This document shows, one piece after another, positions 54,434 through 63,812 of a stretch of 64,000 bases of DNA. A model generated the notes under the pieces. That model was not told the DNA's origin. It saw only the letters and a list, made by a program, of their open reading frames with translations, and searched no databases. The position numbers and the translations under genes were made by a program. The stretch covers positions 3,410,001-3,474,000 of the forward strand of contig NZ_CP047349.1 in the NCBI RefSeq assembly GCF_011045835.1, written 5' to 3'. Position 1 is the first letter of the stretch. The number at the start of each line of letters is the position of its first letter. This DNA comes from Proteus terrae subsp. cibarius (lineage in GTDB: Bacteria; Pseudomonadota; Gammaproteobacteria; Enterobacterales; Enterobacteriaceae).

Positions 54434-54847
54434 TTAATTAATAAGTTGTTGATGAATATTATTCATCATCTGAAAATATTCATCTATTGCTTTTGCCATT
54501 GATTCACCATTTTGCAAAGCAATAGGCATAAATGAAGCCCGAAGTTCTAATTCAGATTCGACTTTCACTAAAGCGGGTTGACCAGGATAAAAACTTTCTG
54601 TTTGATTGTTAATATTATTTAATAATAATGAAGTACTTGTTTGTGATAATAAATTTTCATTATATTCACCGAGCACAGACCAGATCATTGGAACTTCATC
54701 AACCACTAATAAATTGATATCCGGCATATCTCCTAAACTGATGGTTATTGTTGAATGATTATCCACAGATTTTCCTTCTGAGAATAAATCACTTCTTCCA
54801 ATGACATTCATAGCATCCATAATCAAACTTGCTAGATCAAAAGACAT
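54434..54847 (-). CDS. invB: T3SS class I chaperone, InvB/SpaK-like
   Basis: This 137-residue acidic protein (InvB 135, Spa15 133) has the CesT/Spa15-like composition and the segment LLVVDEVPMIWSVLGEYNENLL, then PALVKVESELELRASFMPIALQNGESMA. It should bind N-termini of several effectors and dock them at InvC. Its place between invA and invC is exactly that in SPI-1. No effector gene for it is seen in the window. Confidence 0.88.
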   Translation of the reverse strand: MSFDLASLIMDAMNVIGRSDLFSEGKSVDNHSTITISLGDMPDINLLVVDEVPMIWSVLGEYNENLLSQTSTSLLLNNINNQTESFYPGQPALVKVESELELRASFMPIALQNGESMAKAIDEYFQMMNNIHQQLIN

Positions 54848-54855
54848 AATTTCTC

Positions 54856-56961
54856 CTAAATAGATTGTAGAACGTTGATTTCGATATCTGATGTAATTTC
54901 ATCATAAGACAACACAGATAATTGTGGATACTGTGTTTCTATTAGTTTTTTAACAAAACGCCTTATATCTATTGCTGTTAAAAATATATAATTTTGTATA
55001 TATTTAATTTCATCAATAGTCGCAGATATTTTTTCTATTATCATGTCAAGCTCAGCAGGTTCTAAGTTTAAGAATGTACCTGAAGAACTTTGCCTTATTC
55101 CATTGCGAATTATTTCTTCTACATGATGAGATAAAATAATTACATTAAGTTTTCCATCATTTGAAAAAAAATGGCTAATATAGCGTGAAAGTAATGAACG
55201 AATATGTTCAGTTAAAAGTACCGGATCTTTCTCTTTACTTCCCCACTGCACTAACCCCCCTATAATTGTTTTTATATTTCTGATAGGAATTTTTTCTTGT
55301 AATAAACGTTGTAAAACATCATTAATTCGTTGAATTGAAACTTGCCTATAACACTCTTTTAAAAGTTCTGGCGAGTTTTCTTCTACTTTATCAAGAATAT
55401 TTTTTGTTTCTTGTATCCCAAGAAATTCAACAATATTAAATGTAATTAAATGAGAGAATTTTCTATAAAAATAAACCTCTGGTAATTCTAATTGGTAACC
55501 TAACAATTCAACTTGTTCTTTATCACTTTTATTAATCCAATAATTTTTTATATCCTTATCTTGTATTTCTATTACTTTAAAATTCAAAGATAAAATTTCA
55601 TCATTAGGATTTTCTATACGAATAAGAGGGAAAGGGCAATCAAATTCATCAGCCTTAACTTCATTTATTAAAACAATAATTTTATTATCATCAATTTTAT
55701 CAGAATAATGAATAATAATATCGGGGAGCAATACACCATATTGTAAAATAAATTCTTTTTTTAACCATTTTTCAAAAACGAGTCTCGAAAGGTATGCTTT
55801 TTTCTTAGACGATACAGTAAGAATTAAAGGCAATGTTTCCGCTTGAGATAATGTAATATTTTCTTTTGATAAACTATTTTCATCTTCTGAATCATTTTTA
55901 TTTGAAAATAGATTCGAAATTAGTCCTTTTTTACCATCTGTATCTAAATCACTATCTTCATCCTTATCTTCTTTATTATCTGTTAGCGTTTCTTTTTTCT
56001 TATTTTTCCATTGTTTTTTAAAGAAATATCCACCTAATATGACAGATAAAATAAGAAATACGGGTGTTGGAAATCCGGGCAAAAAACCAATGATAAAAGC
56101 AAGGATCGCAGTCACTAATAGTGCAAAATCTTGAGCAAGTAACTCGTTCATAATGCTAAAACCAAGATTATTATTTTCCCCACCTACACGTGTAACAATA
56201 AATCCTGCACTAATAGAAATAAGTAATGCTGGAATTTGTGCAACTAGCCCATCACCAATGGTTAAAAGCGTATAAGTATGCAGTGCCTGTGAAATTGAGA
56301 GATCCATTTGCGCCATACCAACCGAGATCCCTCCTATTAGATTAACAAAGATAATCACAATACCAGCTATTGCATCACCTTTAATAAACTTCATTGCACC
56401 ATCAAATGAACCATATAATTGGCTTTCTTGCCCTAATTCTTTTCTTCTTATTTTCACTTCTTCATTATTAATAATGCCAGATTTTAAATCAGCATCGATG
56501 CTCATTTGTTTTCCTGGCATTCCATCCAAAGAAAAGCGAGCTGCCACTTCTGCAACCCGCTCTGAACCTTTAGTGATAACTAAAAATTGTACGATAGTAA
56601 CAATAGAGAAAACCACAAAACCAACGACTAAGTTTTCACCGATGACAAACTCACCAAATGAAGTAATTATTTCACCCGCATCCGCATCTAATAATATTAA
56701 TCGGCTTGTACTAATAGAAAGCGCAAGCCGAAAAAGAGTCGTAATCAACAATAATGCAGGGAAAGTCATAAAATTTAATATACGAGTAATATAAAATGAA
56801 CTCATAAAAATAAGTAAAGAAATCGTAATGTTGAGTCCAATAAGAAAGTCTACAATATAGGTTGGTAATGGTATAATTAACATCATAATAACCAAAACCA
56901 TAACCGATAATACGATTAACTCAGGTCTGTTTTTTATTGCCAAAAGAAATCTATAAATCAT
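54856..56961 (-). CDS. invA: T3SS export-gate protein InvA/MxiA (SctV)
   Basis: This 701-residue FHIPEP-family protein (SPI-1 685) has seven to eight N-terminal helices and the signature RFSLDGMPGKQMSIDADLKSG near residue 140, then a large cytoplasmic domain from about 330. The linker (about 325-365) is unusually acidic, with DKEDKDEDSDLDTDGKK. The nonameric ring receives chaperone-effector complexes. It lies 25 bp after invE and 8 bp before invB. Confidence 0.95.
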   Translation of the reverse strand: MIYRFLLAIKNRPELIVLSVMVLVIMMLIIPLPTYIVDFLIGLNITISLLIFMSSFYITRILNFMTFPALLLITTLFRLALSISTSRLILLDADAGEIITSFGEFVIGENLVVGFVVFSIVTIVQFLVITKGSERVAEVAARFSLDGMPGKQMSIDADLKSGIINNEEVKIRRKELGQESQLYGSFDGAMKFIKGDAIAGIVIIFVNLIGGISVGMAQMDLSISQALHTYTLLTIGDGLVAQIPALLISISAGFIVTRVGGENNNLGFSIMNELLAQDFALLVTAILAFIIGFLPGFPTPVFLILSVILGGYFFKKQWKNKKKETLTDNKEDKDEDSDLDTDGKKGLISNLFSNKNDSEDENSLSKENITLSQAETLPLILTVSSKKKAYLSRLVFEKWLKKEFILQYGVLLPDIIIHYSDKIDDNKIIVLINEVKADEFDCPFPLIRIENPNDEILSLNFKVIEIQDKDIKNYWINKSDKEQVELLGYQLELPEVYFYRKFSHLITFNIVEFLGIQETKNILDKVEENSPELLKECYRQVSIQRINDVLQRLLQEKIPIRNIKTIIGGLVQWGSKEKDPVLLTEHIRSLLSRYISHFFSNDGKLNVIILSHHVEEIIRNGIRQSSSGTFLNLEPAELDMIIEKISATIDEIKYIQNYIFLTAIDIRRFVKKLIETQYPQLSVLSYDEITSDIEINVLQSI

Positions 56962-56986
56962 AGAAATTACCTGTGAATTATTTTAC

Positions 56987-58063
56987 TTATTTTCTTTGTT
57001 GATATTGTTCTAATCGAAGATAATTATCTATAAATTTTTGCATGATTATTTGGCATTCATCTCTAAAATCATAAGATAAATACAATGACTCAGGATATTC
57101 ATTAAACATTGTTTTCAACCCTTGTAATAGCTTCATCTTTATATTCGTTAAATAATTAAGCCACTCATTTTCCAAGAGAGAAATTAAGTATTTTTCCATT
57201 TCATCAGGAAATGTCATACCATAAAAAATTAATTGATAAAGATCCTTTTCAGTTATTGTATTTTTTAAATCTTTTTTTTCTAATGTTTTAACATTCATTT
57301 CTATAAAACTATATAAAGTACGTAACTTATTAACCCTCTCTAGTAAATAACCAAACTCTGAACTTTTCGAACAACTTGGCATTAATGATTGCATATCACA
57401 AATTAAGCTTTGAGTTAAAAAATTCAAAATAATAGTACACTGCTTTAGATCATATTCTTCAATCCACATTTGAAAAAAATAAATAGGTTCAAGATCAAGA
57501 TTGATATAACTACGATAAAGATTTCTTAATGTTGAAGCATCGAGAGAAAGTAATTTAGCAAATGCTTTTGCTTGCAAAGCAATATTAATTCCAGCTCGAA
57601 TTTGCTTTCCATTTTCACCTTCAAGTAGATTGTTTATCTCATTCTCAATTCCTGCATCTAACTGCGCACCTAATTTTTTTTTCCTTAATAATTCTCGTAA
57701 GACCATAACGAGATCACTTTCATCAGGAAACATTTTACGCAAATATTGAAGTAATTCTTGCAAACTTCGCCCTGATTTTCTAAACAACATCATCACTTTA
57801 TCTAATTTTTTATCAGCCCCCTCTTCTGCAATATATAATGTATTTTTTCCTCTATTAGCTTTTTTCTCTAATCTTTGACCAAAGCGTTGCGAAAAAAGAG
57901 TGGCAACCATAGACATATCATCAGATATCTCTATTAATTGATTTTGATAATTTTGGCTTTCAGTGACTTTAGGTTGTTTATATTCGGTTTCTTGTTGGCT
58001 TTTTTTACCAATACTGGTAGACGCAGAATGTGTTGAAGTAAAGGTATTAATTGGCCCAATCAT
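56987..58063 (-). CDS. invE: T3SS gatekeeper InvE/MxiC (SctW)
   Basis: This 358-residue HrpJ/SepL/InvE family protein (SPI-1 372, MxiC 355) shows an N-terminal Ser/Thr/Gln-rich secretion region, then SMVATLFSQRFGQRLEKKANRG, KMFPDESDLVMVLRELLRKKKL and IYFFQMWIEEYDLKQCTIILNFL of the helical repeats. It blocks effector export until host contact and promotes translocator secretion first. It lies 4 bp after the secretin gene. Confidence 0.92.
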   Translation of the reverse strand: MIGPINTFTSTHSASTSIGKKSQQETEYKQPKVTESQNYQNQLIEISDDMSMVATLFSQRFGQRLEKKANRGKNTLYIAEEGADKKLDKVMMLFRKSGRSLQELLQYLRKMFPDESDLVMVLRELLRKKKLGAQLDAGIENEINNLLEGENGKQIRAGINIALQAKAFAKLLSLDASTLRNLYRSYINLDLEPIYFFQMWIEEYDLKQCTIILNFLTQSLICDMQSLMPSCSKSSEFGYLLERVNKLRTLYSFIEMNVKTLEKKDLKNTITEKDLYQLIFYGMTFPDEMEKYLISLLENEWLNYLTNIKMKLLQGLKTMFNEYPESLYLSYDFRDECQIIMQKFIDNYLRLEQYQQRK

Positions 58064-58067
58064 GACA

Positions 58068-59780
58068 TTACCTCATAAAAGCCTGAAGTTGTTTTAATGC
58101 CTGAGATGTTGTTTTATCCATCGGTTGAAAGGGACTTTTAGTGACACCACCTAACGACTCTATTTGAGTTTTTTCTAATAAACGTGGCTGTAACATAAAA
58201 ATTCGGATCATTTTTTTATTATTATCAGATTCATATTTAAATGCTCCGCCAATTAAAGGGATGGCACTTAGAAAAGGAACTTTAGTTTCTGCTTTCACGT
58301 TATCTTCTCGCGTATATCCACCAATTAATAAACTTCCTCCTTCAGAAACACGAGCCACAGTACTAATATTGGTACGGTTAATCACAGGTAATTTTTCAAC
58401 ACTTTCATCATTCCCGTTATCATCTTTTTTCTCTGCGCCATCTTCAAGATTAATAATCATCTCAATATCTTTATTTGAGTTACCAATACGTGGTAATACA
58501 CTGATCATTGTGCCAAATGTTGTTGATTCTAATGAAGCAACACGCTCACCTTTTATTTGCGTATAAAAAGTTGTGTTATTATCAAAAATCGCGGGAGTAT
58601 TTTCTTGTGTTAATAATATTGGGCGAGATACCATTTGAGCTTCGCCATCTTCACTTAATGCTTTTATTTTACCTAAAAAGTTAAAACCAGATGCGGCACT
58701 TAAACTTGCTGTATTAAAAAAGAAACTGCCTTTATCAGCACTATAATTTGCTTGCCAATTAACACCTAGACTATCTGCCTTATTTTTAGAGATATCGATG
58801 ATCCATAATGACAATTCAACTTGTCGTTTAGGTTTATCTAATTGAGCAATAAGTGAGCCTATTAATGCTAAACCTTCTCGGCTTGTTTTCACTAAAAGAC
58901 TATTTGAACCGGGTAAAGGGACTAATTCGACATTATATTGCCCGACTTGAGTGATAATAGGCGTATTAGTTTCTTCAATACCATTTACCTCTCCATCGTC
59001 TTTTGGGATATTGCTATTTTCTAGAGTTTCTCTAGGCTCCACATTTGTTGTTTTGATTTCTTTAGTGGACATAAAGAGTTGCTGTAAAACAGTAGTAATA
59101 CCAGGTAGTACTACTTTTTCATCACGCAGACTATAAGTTCTATCTTGTACAAAAGTATTTTTTAATGGAAATATCTGTACAAATTCATCACCATAACGAG
59201 AACTTCCCACTGGTACTTGGTTATTTGTATTTTCATTAATTTGCTCTTGCACATCATTATCTAAAAACTCAGCAGCAGCTTTGACTAATTTAATATAAAC
59301 AGGCGGGCCAGAAATATAAAAAGTGCGTTGATCTCGACCTGCACGTAGTGGATAACGTGGATCATATAATCCAACATCCTGTAAATACCCTTTTAGTTCG
59401 ACTAGGCTTATATTTTTTACCTGAAAGAGTTCTTGTAAGATCTCACTACTTTCATAAACATAGACTGATTTCCCATCATTAAAATAGAGTAATGACAGAC
59501 GTTTCACCATCAATTCAAATGCTTCTTCAGGTGAAGAAATATCAAAGTTTCCAGTTACTCTCTCCTTTTTTACAGCACTACTCAAAATAAAAGGTTTATT
59601 TAATTTATCTGATAGCACAAGAAAAAACTGCTCTACCCGTGTATCAACAGCGATAAACACATCAGGTTTTTTTACCTGATGTGTATAGATAACCTTTCCT
59701 TGCGTAGCTTGAATTTGAAAAGAAAAACTACAACAAAGTATTAGCCCAATGACACTATAAATTTTATTTTTTGTTTTCAT
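58068..59780 (-). CDS. invG: T3SS outer-membrane secretin InvG/MxiD (SctC)
   Basis: This secretin has 570 residues from the ATG at 59780, matching InvG (562) and MxiD (566). A longer frame to 59885 would add 35 residues lying inside invF and is unlikely. A signal peptide (KIYSVIGLILCCSFSFQIQA) is followed by N0/N1/N3 domains (SVYVYESSEILQELF; YISGPPVYIKLV; VELVPLPGSNSLLVKTSREG). The secretin core has SLWIIDISKNKADSLGVNW, VSRPILLTQENTPAIFDN and VSEGGSLLIGGYTRED. It forms the outer ring. No InvH-like pilotin gene is seen nearby. Confidence 0.94.
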   Translation of the reverse strand: MKTKNKIYSVIGLILCCSFSFQIQATQGKVIYTHQVKKPDVFIAVDTRVEQFFLVLSDKLNKPFILSSAVKKERVTGNFDISSPEEAFELMVKRLSLLYFNDGKSVYVYESSEILQELFQVKNISLVELKGYLQDVGLYDPRYPLRAGRDQRTFYISGPPVYIKLVKAAAEFLDNDVQEQINENTNNQVPVGSSRYGDEFVQIFPLKNTFVQDRTYSLRDEKVVLPGITTVLQQLFMSTKEIKTTNVEPRETLENSNIPKDDGEVNGIEETNTPIITQVGQYNVELVPLPGSNSLLVKTSREGLALIGSLIAQLDKPKRQVELSLWIIDISKNKADSLGVNWQANYSADKGSFFFNTASLSAASGFNFLGKIKALSEDGEAQMVSRPILLTQENTPAIFDNNTTFYTQIKGERVASLESTTFGTMISVLPRIGNSNKDIEMIINLEDGAEKKDDNGNDESVEKLPVINRTNISTVARVSEGGSLLIGGYTREDNVKAETKVPFLSAIPLIGGAFKYESDNNKKMIRIFMLQPRLLEKTQIESLGGVTKSPFQPMDKTTSQALKQLQAFMR

Positions 59781-60519
59781 AAAGATGTTGACCAATTCGA
59801 CGAAATTCTGTTGGTGTAATGCCAAATAGCGTCTTAATTTCATTCGAAAAATGAGACGCAGAACTAAACCCATTATCGACAGCAATTTGTGTTAATGACT
59901 CATCAGTTGATAACGTCGTTAAAATAGAAGATGCTGCACGCCATGAGCGCAATTGACTTTTTCCACAATTACCTAAATAACGTTTACATAGTCGTCTAAA
60001 ATGTGTACCAGATACTCCATACCGCTCTCCAATTTGTGCAATATTACTTTTCTTCTCATCTAGATAACTGATGAGATGTAAAATAAGCCAATAACTTTCA
60101 CTATGTCTTATCGTGACAAATAACGGCTCTAATTGGCTTTCCGCTTTTATTGCTTCATTTATTAATACATATTCTAGAGATTTATTTGTATCTTCTATAT
60201 AAAAAATCTGCTGATTAATATCAAATTCAGATCCTATTGCCGTCATCTTTGAAAAATTACGAGCATAATCAATAAATGCTAATAATCTTGCACAAATAAA
60301 AAATGATCGTTTTTCAATTTTCCATGATTGATTTTCAGATTTAAAGATAACATTTTCATTTTTGGAATTATAAATAAAAGCCTTTCCTTTTATAATTTTA
60401 GTCGTTTTTTCATCATATATTCTTACTAGAGAATCATTATCCTTAGGAATGCAAAAGAACAATGAATTTCCCAATAAAATATTTTTATCGCCACTTATTT
60501 TTATATCATTTATTAACAT
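59764..60519 (-). CDS. invF: AraC-family T3SS regulator InvF/MxiE-like
   Basis: This 251-residue regulator has a C-terminal AraC/XylS domain with two helix-turn-helix motifs: IAQIGERYGVSGTHFRRLCKRYLG near residue 155, then LTQIAVDNGFSSASHFSNEIKTLFGITPTEFRR at the end. The N-terminal part has no clear ligand-binding motif. In SPI-1, InvF with SicA activates effector and translocator genes; the sicA gene is in this window. As in SPI-1 it begins the inv block, and its end overlaps invG by 17 bp. It is divergent from prgH. Confidence 0.92.
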   Translation of the reverse strand: MLINDIKISGDKNILLGNSLFFCIPKDNDSLVRIYDEKTTKIIKGKAFIYNSKNENVIFKSENQSWKIEKRSFFICARLLAFIDYARNFSKMTAIGSEFDINQQIFYIEDTNKSLEYVLINEAIKAESQLEPLFVTIRHSESYWLILHLISYLDEKKSNIAQIGERYGVSGTHFRRLCKRYLGNCGKSQLRSWRAASSILTTLSTDESLTQIAVDNGFSSASHFSNEIKTLFGITPTEFRRIGQHLYENKK

Positions 60520-60813
60520 AAAGAATACCTTGTTTTATCTTGTTAAATAATAAAACTTAAAGAAAGTAAGCTATCAATCAACTCATTCTTATGTTTTTGC
60601 TTTATATAAAGCTACAATAATATCACCTATTATTAACTATAAAGATGAATACCAAATTTTTTCTGTTTATTATTTAAAAAAAGCATTAGTAATATATCAA
60701 CACCTACTATCAAATAAAAAACATGTGCTTTTTTTTAAAAGAAATTGAGTAACCACTTCACTAAACTATATTTAAATCATGAATTGATAACATTTTATCA
60801 TTAGGCTAAATCT
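60520..60813. promoter_or_regulatory. Divergent promoter region, invF and prgH
   Basis: These 294 bp separate the two main T3SS transcription units. The sequence is AT-rich with long A and T runs, typical for H-NS-bound DNA. I see no clear inverted repeat for a specific regulator. Both promoters should lie here. Confidence 0.6.
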
Positions 60814-61890
60814 ATGTTTTATTACATTTATATTCTTTCTGGTCCATTAAAAGGAGCGACAGTTCCTTTACCGCCTAATCACTATTCTTTTTTTTTACAA
60901 AATAAAGAGCCTTATGATAATAAAGAAGAAAATGAAAATAGGGTGCTTTATATTCCTTGTGACAATAAGGAATGTGAAAAAAAGCTCGCTATTATACTTG
61001 ATGAAAATAATAGTGAAAATAATAAATATAAAATAGAAAGTAGCTTTCTATCAAAAGAAGTCGATAAGGAATACTCATTATCATTAGAAAAACCCGTGTA
61101 CTTCAATGATATTCCTATATTTCTAGTCAGTAAAAAAAGTGATTTCTCACTTAACTCATCTCATTTTAAAAAAAATAAGATGCCGTTAATTACTCGTAAA
61201 AAAATATTCACATTATTAATGTTATTTATATTAGTTCTTATTACATTTTTATTTTATATAAATAACCCAAAAGAAAAATCAACCACATCAATTATATCAA
61301 AAAGTTTAAATTTTAAAGGTTTTCAAGGAAAAAATAGATATTATTGTATTTTTGATGATTCATACTCTCCTTCAACAGAAAAAAACAGTTTAGAAAATAA
61401 CGTTTTTTATATAGATAAAAGAAAAATAGAAAATTTAATTATTGAAAATAGTTATAAAAAAACACATTCAATTTTTAAAGATAAACACAAACCAATTATT
61501 AATTTTATTTATCATAATGATAAGGAAAAACTAAAGATTATTGATGCAATAAGTAGTTATTTTTCGAAAGATTGTTATCCCATCATTAAAGAAATTTCTA
61601 TTTCAAGCATTATTAACGATATAAATGAACTAGAGTTAACAAAAACAATTGGTTATACCATTGAAGAAAAAAATAACGGTTTAACTTTTATTTTTGATGA
61701 CTTATTAGGTAAGGAAAATAAAGAAAAACTTGATACTTATATCAAAAAACAAACGACTATTTTTGGAAGAAAATTCATCTTTTACCGTGAAAATATAAGT
61801 AATCCAATACTAAAAAACAAAGCAACCTTACAAGAAGAACGTGGGTATATCTTTCTTGACAATCAACATCGCTATTTTCCCCAAGGCTAA
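60814..61890 (+). CDS. prgH: T3SS inner-membrane ring protein PrgH/MxiG (SctD)
   Basis: This 358-residue single-pass protein (PrgH 392, MxiG 371) has an N-terminal FHA-like cytoplasmic domain beginning FYYIYILSGPLKGATVPLP, a membrane helix at about 131-149 (IFTLLMLFILVLITFLFYI), and a periplasmic ring-building domain. Sequence conservation outside the start is low and codons are AT-rich. It opens prgHIJK-orgAB on the plus strand. Confidence 0.88.
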   Translation: MFYYIYILSGPLKGATVPLPPNHYSFFLQNKEPYDNKEENENRVLYIPCDNKECEKKLAIILDENNSENNKYKIESSFLSKEVDKEYSLSLEKPVYFNDIPIFLVSKKSDFSLNSSHFKKNKMPLITRKKIFTLLMLFILVLITFLFYINNPKEKSTTSIISKSLNFKGFQGKNRYYCIFDDSYSPSTEKNSLENNVFYIDKRKIENLIIENSYKKTHSIFKDKHKPIINFIYHNDKEKLKIIDAISSYFSKDCYPIIKEISISSIINDINELELTKTIGYTIEEKNNGLTFIFDDLLGKENKEKLDTYIKKQTTIFGRKFIFYRENISNPILKNKATLQEERGYIFLDNQHRYFPQG

Positions 61891-61941
61891 TAGTGGTATT
61901 TATAAGCAATAACTTAGAATTAAAATTAGAGGAATAATATT

Positions 61942-62196
61942 ATGCCAGCCTATCCAGTTGCCGACGATGTAAGCTCCATTGAAAAAATTGATGACTATTT
62001 TCAAGAGCCAGTTAAAAACCAAAGTGATGCATTAAAAACCGCACTAGATGCATTAAAAGCAGATACATCAAATGCCGCAGCATTGGCTGATTATCAAGCC
62101 AAGCTCGCTGAATATAATATTACGCGTAATGCACAATCAACATCGATTAAAGTTGTGAAAGATTTAGCAATGAGCATTATCGGGAATATGCGTTAA
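61942..62196 (+). CDS. prgI: T3SS needle subunit PrgI/MxiH (SctF)
   Basis: This 84-residue helical-hairpin needle protein (PrgI 80, MxiH 83) has the turn PVKNQSDALKTALDALKADTSNAAALADYQAKLAEYN, in pieces, and the C-terminal KVVKDLAMSIIGNMR packing segment. It polymerises into the needle. AGAGGAATAATATT upstream of the ATG is a good ribosome binding site. Its G+C content looks higher than that of flanking prgH, as expected for a highly expressed gene. Confidence 0.96.
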   Translation: MPAYPVADDVSSIEKIDDYFQEPVKNQSDALKTALDALKADTSNAAALADYQAKLAEYNITRNAQSTSIKVVKDLAMSIIGNMR

Positions 62197-62219
62197 TTTT
62201 TTTATAATGGAGATAATAT

Positions 62220-62504
62220 ATGGCAATTACCCCTGTAGTTACTGCGCATTTAACAATGCCACTAAATGATAACAATAATAGTGATAATAACTTATCTTCG
62301 ATGATGATAAATACGGTTACAAATAGCTTTCAATATGAAAAACAGATCCAAGAAAAACTAACAACATTAAGTCAACTAAGTGATACTCAAAGTTATACCA
62401 AGCTACAAACCACACTTAATGACTATACAATTACAATGAATTTAGCGAGTACTTTAGCCAGAAAATCACTGAATATTGTTGAAACATTGCTCAAGGCTCA
62501 ATAG
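62220..62504 (+). CDS. prgJ: T3SS inner-rod protein PrgJ/MxiI (SctI)
   Basis: This 94-residue rod subunit (PrgJ 101, MxiI 97) has a Ser/Asn-rich start, then NSFQYEKQIQEKLTTLSQLSDTQSYTKLQTTLNDYTITMNLASTLARKSLNIVETLLKAQ in pieces. The end is the helix that packs like the needle. It links the export gate to the needle. It lies 23 bp after prgI and 2 bp before prgK. Confidence 0.93.
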   Translation: MAITPVVTAHLTMPLNDNNNSDNNLSSMMINTVTNSFQYEKQIQEKLTTLSQLSDTQSYTKLQTTLNDYTITMNLASTLARKSLNIVETLLKAQ

Positions 62505-62506
62505 TA

Positions 62507-63268
62507 ATGAAAATGCGATATCTGTTATTGGCATTATTATGTTGCCTGTTCCCATTATTAAGTGGATGCAAGGATCAATCATTACTCACTAATTTGGATC
62601 AAAGACAGGCAACAGAAATTCAAGCTGTTTTGCAAAAACACCAAATAACCAGTACGCGTAAAGCATTAGGAAAAGGATTATTTGATATTTCTGTTAAGCA
62701 AGAAGATATGGGCATTGCGATTCAAATTCTAGAAGAATATCAATTGCCCACATTATCTCGAATTGAAGTAACGCAGTTATTTCCGTCAGATGCATTAGTA
62801 TCATCACCACAAGCCGAAAAAGCACGTTTAATTTCAGCTATTGAGCAACGATTAGAACAATCATTACTCACTATTGATCATATTATTGATGCGAGAGTTC
62901 ATGTGAGTTATCCAATCTCTCCTACTGAACGTATTATTCCACCTCCTCATGCCTCAGCATTGGTTTTTTATGAAGAGGGTATGCTTGATAATAACCAGCT
63001 AACTGACGATGTCCGTGCTTTTATTCATAATGCCTTTAGCGATATGAATGAGGATAATATTACTGTTTTGTTATATCCAAGAAATATCAATAAATTCAAT
63101 ATGACAAATAATCAACCTTATCAAAATCATTCTGATTCATTCTTTAATTCTTGGTTATTTCTAAGCTTAGTATTGGTTGTGATCGTCGCTATCATTACAG
63201 TTTCATTGATAATATTTCGACGCAAAAAAACACTGAAAGAAGAAAATAATGACAAATCTGACTTCTGA
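62507..63268 (+). CDS. prgK: T3SS inner-membrane ring lipoprotein PrgK/MxiJ (SctJ)
   Basis: This 253-residue lipoprotein (PrgK 252) has lipobox LLSGC (Cys21), ring-building domains with LGKGLFDISVKQEDMGIAIQILEEYQLP, IEQRLEQSLLTIDHIIDARVHVSYP and ASALVFYEEG. A C-terminal membrane helix, SWLFLSLVLVVIVAIITVSLIIF, is also present. It builds the inner ring with PrgH. It overlaps orgA by 20 bp. Confidence 0.95.
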   Translation: MKMRYLLLALLCCLFPLLSGCKDQSLLTNLDQRQATEIQAVLQKHQITSTRKALGKGLFDISVKQEDMGIAIQILEEYQLPTLSRIEVTQLFPSDALVSSPQAEKARLISAIEQRLEQSLLTIDHIIDARVHVSYPISPTERIIPPPHASALVFYEEGMLDNNQLTDDVRAFIHNAFSDMNEDNITVLLYPRNINKFNMTNNQPYQNHSDSFFNSWLFLSLVLVVIVAIITVSLIIFRRKKTLKEENNDKSDF

Positions 63269-63812
63269 GCAATTCGAAATGATATCTAATGTGATGTATG
63301 AACCTCTTAGTTATCTTCATACAGATTACAATGTATTGGCTTCAAAAGAAGAAAGTGTAATCTGGCAGAAATTAGCTAATCGCCAATTAATTCAGCAATA
63401 TCAACTTATTAATCAGCTTGATTGTGATATCGATATCATTGTAGAAAAAATTTTCACCCATTGGGCATTACTTCCGCGTTGCGCTCTATTTTTAGGTTAT
63501 TTTTATTCTAGAGAGACTATTTTATTATCGGGTAATTACTATCAGCTAGAGCCACAATTAAAAGCATTTTTATCACTTTACCCTGTTTTAAATATCGATA
63601 AAAAAATAACGACTCTACAGAAAAATATCGTCCCAATGAATATCGGATATCAATTGCTATTCAATTTTATTGATCGCATTTCGATGGCACTTTCTCAACG
63701 CTTTGCATTACTTTTTGCACCACAATCGTCATCAATTGAACTACCTCAATCACTTTTTTTATCTCGCTCACTTTTTCTTTTGGTATTAGATTATGCTGCG
63801 CTCCCTGTCTAA
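63249..63812 (+). CDS. orgA: T3SS cytoplasmic protein OrgA/MxiK (SctK)
   Basis: This 187-residue protein (OrgA 199, MxiK 175) contains EKIFTHWALLPRCALFLGYFYSR and LLLNFIDRISMALSQRFALLF-like segments typical of the SctK sorting-platform adaptor, which links SpaO to the PrgH ring. It overlaps prgK by 20 bp and orgB by 20 bp. Confidence 0.88.
   Translation: MTNLTSEQFEMISNVMYEPLSYLHTDYNVLASKEESVIWQKLANRQLIQQYQLINQLDCDIDIIVEKIFTHWALLPRCALFLGYFYSRETILLSGNYYQLEPQLKAFLSLYPVLNIDKKITTLQKNIVPMNIGYQLLFNFIDRISMALSQRFALLFAPQSSSIELPQSLFLSRSLFLLVLDYAALPV

Noticed and set aside
58068..59885. Longer invG frame starting at 59885
   Set aside because: The extra 35 residues lie in the invF coding region and precede a complete signal peptide beginning at 59780.
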